Below are positions 42,166 to 49,984 of a stretch of DNA of 64,000 bases, piece by piece (position 1 is the stretch's first letter; every line of letters begins with the position of its first letter). Source of the stretch: an uncultured Rhizobiaceae group bacterium. GTDB taxonomy: Bacteria > Pseudomonadota > Alphaproteobacteria > Rhizobiales > Rhizobiaceae. A program made the position numbers and the translations under genes. Below the pieces are notes generated by a model. The model saw only the letters and a list, made by a program, of their open reading frames with translations, was not told the origin of the DNA and made no database searches. The stretch is from assembly GCA_947501445.1 (NCBI GenBank), contig CANMVS010000016.1, forward strand, positions 81,375-145,374, read 5' to 3'.

Positions 42166-42318
42166 ATGGGTTTCACGCCGCAACAAATAAACGACATGTC
42201 CATTTGGCAATATGCGTCTGCGCTTGAAGGTTACATCGCCGCAAACAGCACCGAAGATGCAGGACTATCTGACAAAGAAACCGACGAATTGTGGGATTGG
42301 TTGCAGGCTAAAGGTTAG
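42166..42318 (+). CDS. tail assembly chaperone (GTA/Rcc01693-like)
   Basis: 50 aa from ATG: MGFTPQQINDMSIWQYASAL ... DWLQAKG. This is the end of the small chaperone family that follows gp10 in gene transfer agents. The open frame goes back with family-like residues (KIRFAAIYGNGAA) to the gp10 stop without any start codon, so the true product may be a -1 frameshift fusion. Confidence 0.72.
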   Translation: MGFTPQQINDMSIWQYASALEGYIAANSTEDAGLSDKETDELWDWLQAKG

Positions 42319-42632
42319 TGGTAATCAGTTACCCTGCATTCTGCGTGCGCCACACCCTGTGAACGCGCGATAGAAGCCGTGTCGTACGCGTAACCGCCAG
42401 CATCTACATTGGAGATTATCGCTTTCCCGATGGCTAGTGCGCGTTTATTCTTATCCAAAAACGCACAGTCTACAAAAATCATTTCCAAGGATTTTCCGGT
42501 GTTGTTGGTGATCTTGAGAACCAAATCTGAAATCCCCTTACTGGCAGTGAAATTCTGAACATCGATTTCGATGTCACCCGCGAATGTGGGGCCACTTGCA
42601 GCGATAAACACAGCCAATATCAACGCACGCAT
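42315..42632 (-). CDS. exported protein, antisense insertion in the tail module
   Basis: 105 aa from MRALILAVFIAASG (signal peptide ending TFAGD). Mature part is beta-rich (IEIDVQNFTASKGISDLVLK, ITNNTGKSLEMIFVD) and may be an Ig-like fold. It is the only leftward gene in the late region; its stop overlaps the chaperone stop by 4 bp. Looks like a lysogeny-expressed cargo gene. Confidence 0.72.
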   Translation of the reverse strand: MRALILAVFIAASGPTFAGDIEIDVQNFTASKGISDLVLKITNNTGKSLEMIFVDCAFLDKNKRALAIGKAIISNVDAGGYAYDTASIARSQGVAHAECRVTDYH

Positions 42633-42652
42633 ATCCATTCCAAGGTCCATCC

Positions 42653-44650
42653 ATGCCAAAACAAAATATTGAGCAGCTGATAGTTCAGTTGTCAGCCGAC
42701 ATCAAAAGATACGAGAATGCTCTTCGAAAGGCAAATGGTCAGACGAACAAAACAGCGCGCCATATTGAAAATCGTTTCAACAAGATGAACCGAAATATTT
42801 CATCAGGCGCACGGAGGCTTGGTCGTATTCTCGCCGGTGGTTTTGTTGGTCGCGCAGCACTGATTGGTGCTCGCGAATTATTGGATTCGGCAACACGCAT
42901 TGATAATGCATTAAAAATTGCCGGACTCAGTGGAAAACAGCTTACGGATGTTTACGGCAAATTATTCGAGAGTGCTATCAAAAATGGCGCCCCATTCGAA
43001 ACGCTTGTTGACCTTTATGGCAAAGCGGCACTCGCCCAAAAAGAGTTAAAAGTCACGTCAGCCGAATTGCTTCGATTTACAGACAATGTCGCAATATCTT
43101 TGCGTGTGGCTGGTAAGAGCGCATCTGAATCTCGTGGCGCCCTCATTCAGTTGTCGCAGGCTATTGGCGGTGGCATCGTTCGTGCAGAAGAATTCAACGC
43201 GATTCTTGAAGGTGCCTTACCGATTGCACAGGCGACTGCTCGCGGACTGAAGGAAGCTGGCGGTTCAGTCGCGAAACTACGCAAATTGATTATCGATGGC
43301 AAGGTTTCGTCGGAGGCATTTTTTCGGGCATTTGAAGCTGGCGCTCCTATCCTTGAAGACAAGGTCAAAAATGCGGAACTAACCATCGCGCAATCAATGG
43401 AGAATGTTAGGACCGCACTCACTGGTGCGACCACTAAGTTCGATGACGCAACAAGCGCTAGCAGAAATTTTGCAAAAGCAATTAACTCAATTGGCGATGT
43501 TATCAATCAGTTTGATATCGCTCCCATATTGGACAAAATTGACGAACTAAACAACGCCCTTGGCAACTTTGGCAACAATCCCATTTTCCGCAGGCTAAAC
43601 GAGTTGATTGGCACTGATGTCGGCGAGGGACAATTCTTTCCAGGCGAAGGTGTCATAGATCGTGATGACCTATCCGCGGGTAAGGTGAGGCAGTTCGCTG
43701 TCAACCAAAAAACGGGGCGTTTGCCTAGCGCTAGTGTCGGGGATATCACGGAAGTTTCGCTCGACGACTTCGCTCTACCGGAAGACGATAAAAAAGCCGC
43801 AAAAAGGCTTAAACGTTTCGAGCGTGAAATCGAACTCATCAAAGACCGTACGGCAGCCATCCATGCCGAAACCGATGCGCAGTCCGGTCTGAATCCGTTG
43901 GTCGAAGACTATGGTTATACGGTAGAAAAAGCCGCTGCGGTACACGAATTAATGACAGCGGCACATCGTGCCGGTATCGCAGTCACACCAGAACTAAGAG
44001 CCAAGATAGATGAACTTGCCGAAGGGTATGCGAACGCCGTTGTTGAAGCCGAACGTCTTGCGGAAGCGCAGGACAATATGCGTGAAAGCGCGGAAGAAAT
44101 GCGCGACCTCGGACAAGATTCCCTTGGCGGATTCATCTCCGATCTGCGGCGCGGCGTAACCGAAACTGATGCGCTGGCAAACGCATTGGGTAAGGTTGCC
44201 GACAAGCTGTTCGAAATCAGCCTGGACTCCTTGTTCAGTGGTTTCGGCGGCGGTGGGTTCAGTTTTCCAAAGCTTTTTGGTTTCGCCAAAGGCGGCATTG
44301 CTGCACACGGTCGGCCACAACCACTACCAACATTCGCAAAAGGCGGCGTGTCAAGTTCAGCGTCTATATTCGGCGAAGCCGGACCCGAAGCAGCCGTTCC
44401 ATTGCCTGACGGCAAGCGGATTCCTGTCGATCTTCGAATGCCTGATATTCGCGGAATGCGCGGTGGTGGTGAGCACATTCGTATCTCACTTCAAGCCGAT
44501 CCGGGCGTTATCGCCGAAATCGCCGACCAGCGTATCGAGACTAAAACAGGCAACATAATTAACGTTTCTGTTGAGCAGGCGCGGCAAGCAGCAACGGCTG
44601 ATTTTGCCGCAAATTCAGAAGAAGCTCGACTGCGAGGGTGGGACACATGA
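42653..44650 (+). CDS. tape measure protein
   Basis: 665 aa. The N-terminal region matches tape-measure TIGR02675-type domains (GARELLDSATRIDNALKIAG; AFFRAFEAGAPILEDK). Middle coiled coil (about 380-490), then a Gly/Phe-rich end. At about 1.5 angstrom per residue this predicts a tail near 100 nm, assuming the family rule. Confidence 0.92.
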   Translation: MPKQNIEQLIVQLSADIKRYENALRKANGQTNKTARHIENRFNKMNRNISSGARRLGRILAGGFVGRAALIGARELLDSATRIDNALKIAGLSGKQLTDVYGKLFESAIKNGAPFETLVDLYGKAALAQKELKVTSAELLRFTDNVAISLRVAGKSASESRGALIQLSQAIGGGIVRAEEFNAILEGALPIAQATARGLKEAGGSVAKLRKLIIDGKVSSEAFFRAFEAGAPILEDKVKNAELTIAQSMENVRTALTGATTKFDDATSASRNFAKAINSIGDVINQFDIAPILDKIDELNNALGNFGNNPIFRRLNELIGTDVGEGQFFPGEGVIDRDDLSAGKVRQFAVNQKTGRLPSASVGDITEVSLDDFALPEDDKKAAKRLKRFEREIELIKDRTAAIHAETDAQSGLNPLVEDYGYTVEKAAAVHELMTAAHRAGIAVTPELRAKIDELAEGYANAVVEAERLAEAQDNMRESAEEMRDLGQDSLGGFISDLRRGVTETDALANALGKVADKLFEISLDSLFSGFGGGGFSFPKLFGFAKGGIAAHGRPQPLPTFAKGGVSSSASIFGEAGPEAAVPLPDGKRIPVDLRMPDIRGMRGGGEHIRISLQADPGVIAEIADQRIETKTGNIINVSVEQARQAATADFAANSEEARLRGWDT

Positions 44651-45267
44651 CAATCACATTTCCGCGGCCACTTCCAGACGTTGAATTTGTGGTCGCGGAT
44701 TTTGTGCAGAGAGATAGTTACGCATCTTCAACGGCGGGGCGCATTGTCAATGTGACGCAAATCCGTGACCCCGCCTGGCAAGTCAGCCTTGCAACGCGGT
44801 CTATCCGCCGAAGCAAATTGAACGAAGTCGAGTCCTGGTGGTTGTCACTTCGCGGCGGACTTCGGTCATGCAGGTTTATTCACCCACATCTCAAATGGCC
44901 ACAACTCCACTATCAAGACAATACGCCGGCAGAAAACGCGGGAAACCTAGTGTCTGTAACGGATGGCAATATCCTGGCGGTCGACAGTGTCGATGCATCG
45001 TTGTCCCTTTCTATCGGTGACCGTATCGGCATTGAAAAAGACGACTATCGGTCGATTGGCCGCGTGGTTGAGGTCTCCGGTGCGGGAACCAGCCGAACTA
45101 TTGAAATTGAACCGACGCCGCCCGCAACGACTGCTGTCGCTGGTTCCGTGGTTCGTTTTGCATCGCCAGAATTAATCATGCGACCGGTTTCAAGTAGCTG
45201 GCGCGTGTCTGGAATCGGCAACGGCCCGTTTCAGGTTTCATTTTCACTCATTGAGAGCGCAATATAA
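44647..45267 (+). CDS. distal tail protein
   Basis: 206 aa from MTITFPRPLPD, ATGA overlap with tape measure. FRIVNVTQIRDPAWQVS-like and WWLSLRGGLRSCRFIHPHLK fit the distal-tail/DUF2460-like position before the GTA gp13 gene. Confidence 0.78.
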   Translation: MTITFPRPLPDVEFVVADFVQRDSYASSTAGRIVNVTQIRDPAWQVSLATRSIRRSKLNEVESWWLSLRGGLRSCRFIHPHLKWPQLHYQDNTPAENAGNLVSVTDGNILAVDSVDASLSLSIGDRIGIEKDDYRSIGRVVEVSGAGTSRTIEIEPTPPATTAVAGSVVRFASPELIMRPVSSSWRVSGIGNGPFQVSFSLIESAI

Positions 45268-45836
45268 TGCTGTCTTATCCGCAATCTGTGTTGGACGCCA
45301 TGGACGAAGGTCGCGAGAGTATTCGTGGTCTGATGCGGTTCGATCTGGGTTCGGGCACCTATGGCTTTACGAATGCAGACACGCCGTTTGACTATGACGG
45401 CTTGACCTATCAACCGAACGGACTGCTGGAGGTTTCAGACCTGAAATCGGCGATGGGAACCACGGCAGAAAAATTCACAATCACACTCGCGGCTGGTGGC
45501 ATAGACGCACTGACACCAGCCGTGTTGTCTCAGATATTCGTCGAAGATTATCGAGACAGGCCAGTTACAATTCTGGACGTCATGCTGGATCCCGACACCA
45601 ACGCTACGCTGTCGGTCGAACAGGTGAAACGCGGGTACATCGATACACTTGAATATCGTGTCGATCCATCACGCGGCCACATGCTGGTTGTGACTTGCGA
45701 AGACAGGGCGCTTGACTACAGCCGTCGCAATGGCCGTCAAAGCAATTCAGAAGACCAGGCGCGCCGCGATGTGACTGACACATTTTTCGACCACGCTGCC
45801 GCTGTTGTGACACAAAAAATCACTTGGGGAAAATAA
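45267..45836 (+). CDS. DUF2163 baseplate hub protein
   Basis: 189 aa. Matches DUF2163, the gp13-type hub in gene transfer agents (LMRFDLGSGTYGFTNADTPF, YQPNGLLEVSDLKSAMG). Overlaps the next gene by 13 bp. Confidence 0.88.
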   Translation: MLSYPQSVLDAMDEGRESIRGLMRFDLGSGTYGFTNADTPFDYDGLTYQPNGLLEVSDLKSAMGTTAEKFTITLAAGGIDALTPAVLSQIFVEDYRDRPVTILDVMLDPDTNATLSVEQVKRGYIDTLEYRVDPSRGHMLVVTCEDRALDYSRRNGRQSNSEDQARRDVTDTFFDHAAAVVTQKITWGK

Positions 45837-46240
45837 CAGGGCGCGTTCCCGGTTGGGAGCGCCGACTGTCGATTGTGCAGGAACAGCATCACGCGGCGGT
45901 ATTCGAGTATGGACGGCATGACTGCTTCACATTGGTCAAAGATTCAGTTGAAGCGGTAACCGGCGAACGAATTTTTGCCGACTGGCCGACATACACAAAC
46001 AAGTTCGGTGCCGCCCGCGTTTTGAAGCGGGTTCATTTCGAAGACCTCGGCGCCGCTTTCGCATCCATTTTTGAGAAAATCCCAATTGCAGCGGCTAGCC
46101 GTGGCGATATCGGCGTTGTCGAAATCGACGGTGAGGTTTCGGCCGGCGTGTTTACGTACAGCGGCTTCACAGCGCGCGGGGAAACTCAACTGATAATCAT
46201 TCCGCGCGCGCAAGTGAAGGCGGCTTTCAAGGTGACATAA
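45824..46240 (+). CDS. NlpC/P60-like tail peptidase
   Basis: 138 aa. AVFEYGRHDCFTLVKDSVEA holds the catalytic Cys; SRGDIGVVEIDG carries the usual following block. Family DUF6950/NlpC-like. Cleaves peptidoglycan during DNA injection. Confidence 0.82.
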   Translation: MGKITGRVPGWERRLSIVQEQHHAAVFEYGRHDCFTLVKDSVEAVTGERIFADWPTYTNKFGAARVLKRVHFEDLGAAFASIFEKIPIAAASRGDIGVVEIDGEVSAGVFTYSGFTARGETQLIIIPRAQVKAAFKVT

Positions 46241-48697
46241 ATGGGATTTTTAGCGCCTATTGGTGCCGCAATTTTCGGCGCCATTGGTACAGTGGCAAGC
46301 TTTGTCGGAAGTTTGGGTTTCATTGGGCAAGTCGCCCTGTCATTTGGATTGAATTGGGCCGCACAGGCGCTCCGGGGGAACCAGGAACAAACAGCGCCCG
46401 CAGCGGGCGTCTCATACGACGTCGAATACGGTGCCAACAATCCACGCAAGGTTGCCTGCGGGCTGGTCGCAATGCCCGGTCAGGAGATGTACAACAACAC
46501 GCACGGTGAATCCAACAAGTGGTGGCAGCGTGTTTACAAGCTGTCAGACCTCCCTGTCGACGGGCTGTCGCGTGTCGGTGTCGACGGTGAATGGGTTGAG
46601 ATTGCGAATACAGAAACGGGCGACCGTGGCTTCGCTGTCAAAACCGGTGACGCTGCCGGCTATCTATGGATCAAATTCTATGACGGTCGACAGACTGTTG
46701 CGGATCCTGGACTCGTAAACAATGCCAATCCGTCGGAACGTTGGACCAGCACCGCGGTCGGGACCGGCTGCGCATATGTTGTCGTAACAGCACTATTTGA
46801 CCGCGAGAACTTCACAACATTTCCAAACCTGCTTTTCGAAGTCCGTGGCGCCCGTCTTTATGACTGGCGAAAAGACACGACCGCAGGTGGTTCTGGTGCG
46901 CATCGGCTGTCCGATCCTGACACGTGGGAATTCTCTGAAAACCCAACGGTGATTGAATACAACTACCGTCTTGGTTTTTCAGTGAACGGTGATCACTTTT
47001 GCGGAATGCAAATGTCCGCATCGGATTTGCCGCTGGACCACTGGACGACTGCTGCAAACATCTGTGACGAACAGGTTGACGGTGAATCGCGATATCGCGC
47101 TTCGATCATATTCAGCGGTGATCTAACGCACGGTGGTGTGATTGCATCCCTTGCAAAAAACACAGGCGGCCAGGTTATCAATTCGGTTTCCGGTTCCTGG
47201 CCCATTATTGGCACAGATCAGCCTATCGTCGCGACGCTGACCGATGATGACCTTGTGGAGGGTTCGTCGCCGGTTTTTCAGGCCAAGCGGTCAATGTCAA
47301 AATTGGTCAATTCGGTTTCGGGTACGTTTCCCGATCCCGAAAACCTATGGTCTTCGACGCCCTACGATGTACAGACCGACCCTGCCCTGGTGGCGCAAGA
47401 TCGGCGCACACGTGACGTCACGCTGGACTTTCCGACTGTCCGGTCAAAACGACAGGCAACGCAACTTGCAAGGATGTATTATTCGGAAAATCGTCACGAA
47501 AAGACAATCAACAATTACGAGGCTCGCGGGCGCTGGCGTCGCCTTGAAGCCGGTGACTGGATCGACGTAAATTCAGAAATGTGGGGCGACGCCACTTACC
47601 TTGTCGTCAGCCGTATAATCAAATCGCTTGGCGCTAATCGCCCACGGACTGCGGTTCTCAATTTGCAGGAACGCTCCGGCGATATTTACACGAATATCGG
47701 CATCGTTTCCCCTACCGTCACACCACCTTCAAACCAGGCTCCGGTCTATTTGCAACAAGTTCAGGGCGAAAGCGTATCGCCGGTCGTACTGAACGGTAAC
47801 GACGGACTTCGTGCGGCTGGACTGCGCGTGAGCTGGCTGGAAATCACTGATCCAACGGTTACGGGCGTTTCTGTACAATATCGGGCGGTTGCAACACCTG
47901 ATCAGGTTTTTTCGAAGCAGTACGAAGACGGTCAGACTGTCGCCTATATTTACGAAGGTGTTGTTCAAACATCCGACTACGAAGTTCGCACAAAACTGAT
48001 AACAACAGGCCGCGAGGTAACTGCAACGGCCTGGCAAACGGTCACAACCAGCACAATACCAAATGACGATGTGACGGTCGGTTTGAGCCAAATCAACGAT
48101 GACATTCGTGACCTGTTCCTGTCGCAAGGTCAGTCGATTGAAGAACTTTTCGAAGAGGTTCGGTTGCAGGCTGCAAACGCCGGTACGATAGCTGCTCAAC
48201 ACACATTGAGAGACATTGCCCTCGCGGTCGAGAATGGCCAGACACGCGCTGCAGTAGTTTCTGAGGCACAGGCGCGCGCTACTGGAGACGCGGCTAATGC
48301 GTCGCTCATTCAGGCGGTAGAAGCGTCACTTGGTGACAGCCTTGCGTCGGGTCAAATGCGCATTGAGGCGCAGGCGGGTGCAGGCATCGTTGAATCCCGC
48401 ATTGTGTTCATGACCCGTGTCGGTGACGCGGCGAATGATGACTATCGCGAAGCAGGATTTGCTTTGGAAGCGTTGCTGCAGGATGGCACGTACACGACAC
48501 GGGCTGTCTTTCAAGTTGACCAGTTTGTCATATCCGACGGGACAGGTACGCATCTGCCATTCGTCTTTGAAGGTGGTGTTGTGAAGTTGGCCGTCGCCAA
48601 CATCGGGACGGTAACCGCAGGCCTTTTGAAAAGCCCTGACAACCTGATGCAGATCGACCTTACGGCAGGCTCAATAACTATCGATGATGGAGTGTAA
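46241..48697 (+). CDS. tail tip / central fibre protein
   Basis: 818 aa. Gly-rich membrane-like N-terminus (GFLAPIGAAIFGAIGTVASF), then a large hub region and fibronectin-like part (about 510-620) with a coiled C-terminus. Position and size match lambda gpJ-like host-contact proteins. Confidence 0.85.
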   Translation: MGFLAPIGAAIFGAIGTVASFVGSLGFIGQVALSFGLNWAAQALRGNQEQTAPAAGVSYDVEYGANNPRKVACGLVAMPGQEMYNNTHGESNKWWQRVYKLSDLPVDGLSRVGVDGEWVEIANTETGDRGFAVKTGDAAGYLWIKFYDGRQTVADPGLVNNANPSERWTSTAVGTGCAYVVVTALFDRENFTTFPNLLFEVRGARLYDWRKDTTAGGSGAHRLSDPDTWEFSENPTVIEYNYRLGFSVNGDHFCGMQMSASDLPLDHWTTAANICDEQVDGESRYRASIIFSGDLTHGGVIASLAKNTGGQVINSVSGSWPIIGTDQPIVATLTDDDLVEGSSPVFQAKRSMSKLVNSVSGTFPDPENLWSSTPYDVQTDPALVAQDRRTRDVTLDFPTVRSKRQATQLARMYYSENRHEKTINNYEARGRWRRLEAGDWIDVNSEMWGDATYLVVSRIIKSLGANRPRTAVLNLQERSGDIYTNIGIVSPTVTPPSNQAPVYLQQVQGESVSPVVLNGNDGLRAAGLRVSWLEITDPTVTGVSVQYRAVATPDQVFSKQYEDGQTVAYIYEGVVQTSDYEVRTKLITTGREVTATAWQTVTTSTIPNDDVTVGLSQINDDIRDLFLSQGQSIEELFEEVRLQAANAGTIAAQHTLRDIALAVENGQTRAAVVSEAQARATGDAANASLIQAVEASLGDSLASGQMRIEAQAGAGIVESRIVFMTRVGDAANDDYREAGFALEALLQDGTYTTRAVFQVDQFVISDGTGTHLPFVFEGGVVKLAVANIGTVTAGLLKSPDNLMQIDLTAGSITIDDGV

Positions 48698-48699
48698 CT

Positions 48700-49182
48700 G
48701 TGACAGCACGACTTCTGTTGACGGACGAGCGGCTGCTGCTTTCGAAAGCCGGTAAGTCCGTTGGCCTGTCTATGCCGGAAGGTGACAAGGCTTTCGACAG
48801 TGAATGGGCCTACGGAGGCCAGTTGATTGCCGCAGGCTTTGAACTTGATCCCAATGGGCCGGTCGACACGGGCAACGGAATCAACGTTTCACATTCAAGC
48901 ACACCGTGGGTCATTGATTTTCCCGAATGCGGGTTCATTCCCACGGTGGTCTTGTCTGAATACCAAGCGAAGAATGCCATCCTCCCAAACAACCATCCAG
49001 GGGCAACCCAACACGTTAAGCCCATTGTGTGGGAACGCGTACGACGTGGACTCGATCCCAATTTGGGCACCAAATTTCAGTGGGAAGTGACCAGCCACTC
49101 AATAATCATGACGCGCGCGTCGGTGAATGGTTTTCACTATCGCTACCAGTGGGGTTTGTATTATCGGGTTTACGGTTTCTGA
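48700..49182 (+). CDS. tail-associated protein
   Basis: 160 aa, GTG start. Short N-terminal helix (LLLTDERLLLSKAGKSVG), then a beta-rich region with many Trp/Tyr. Its ATG neighbour overlaps its stop by 1 bp. Probably part of the fibre assembly; not recognised. Confidence 0.7.
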   Translation: MTARLLLTDERLLLSKAGKSVGLSMPEGDKAFDSEWAYGGQLIAAGFELDPNGPVDTGNGINVSHSSTPWVIDFPECGFIPTVVLSEYQAKNAILPNNHPGATQHVKPIVWERVRRGLDPNLGTKFQWEVTSHSIIMTRASVNGFHYRYQWGLYYRVYGF

Positions 49183-49622
49183 TGCAGCGCATCAAGATTG
49201 ACGAAACCGGGTTATTCATCTCCAGACCCGGTTTCGATGTAAACAACGGCAATGTCGCACGGCTGGTTGACCCACGTTTTCAACTGCTTTCGGAACATGC
49301 ACGCGGCGAGGCTCTTTCAAATTTCAGCGAGGGAAGCGGTGCTGGTGGCTGGTCACGTCACCGTGCTCAATTCAACTTTCCAACGCTGCCGTTCGTGCCG
49401 ATTGTTCAGTGGGGACTGCAACGGGTTAGCAGCAACGTAGTGACCTATCCCGAATTCATCATTTCAGACACCACTGCAAACTCCAACGAGCCGGGTGACA
49501 AAATGCGCGTAGGCACCAATTACGTGTGGGCGGAAAGCGCAATAAATCAGTACACGACAGCCGGTGGCCTGTTTCGCCTGCGCGTGACAGTCTACAACGC
49601 AGATAGTGGTCTTGAACCATGA
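49182..49622 (+). CDS. tail-associated protein
   Basis: 146 aa from MQRIKIDETGLFISRPG. Similar small N-terminal motif to the preceding protein (a target sequence like 'LFISRPGFDV'), then beta-rich. Probably a second tip protein of the same kind. Confidence 0.68.
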   Translation: MQRIKIDETGLFISRPGFDVNNGNVARLVDPRFQLLSEHARGEALSNFSEGSGAGGWSRHRAQFNFPTLPFVPIVQWGLQRVSSNVVTYPEFIISDTTANSNEPGDKMRVGTNYVWAESAINQYTTAGGLFRLRVTVYNADSGLEP

Positions 49623-49972
49623 AGCGGATCCTTATTGGAAATTATCAAGGCGGCTTCGTTTTTCGATCTTCAATTGAAGGCGTTAACGCTGGAACACTTG
49701 TAAATGGTGACAAGGCGATACTTCACGAAGATCAACAACCGGTTCCCGCTGCATTCAAGGGCACATGGGCCTCGTCCGGCAACGACAACACAACGATTTC
49801 ACTGCCCGCAATCAGCGAGATTCCATTCAACGTTTTGATGAACCCGGATGATGGTAGCGCGATGCTTCCGTACAATTATCAGGCGACATGGAATATCGGC
49901 AGCAAACAGTTGACACTCTACAATTACATGGGCGCCAAGACCTTTCGGTGGGTGGTTTTGGTGGACCTTTAA
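49619..49972 (+). CDS. tail-associated protein
   Basis: 117 aa starting MKRILIGNYQGGFVFRS. Gly/aromatic-rich beta protein (STQVNAGTLVN-like turns). ATGA overlap. Function unknown; likely structural. Confidence 0.65.
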   Translation: MKRILIGNYQGGFVFRSSIEGVNAGTLVNGDKAILHEDQQPVPAAFKGTWASSGNDNTTISLPAISEIPFNVLMNPDDGSAMLPYNYQATWNIGSKQLTLYNYMGAKTFRWVVLVDL

Positions 49973-49984
49973 GGACCGTAATAA

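Noticed and set aside
42042..42227. Third-frame ORF over the gp10/chaperone border
   Set aside because: Lacks family residues; the -1 frame carries the chaperone sequence instead.
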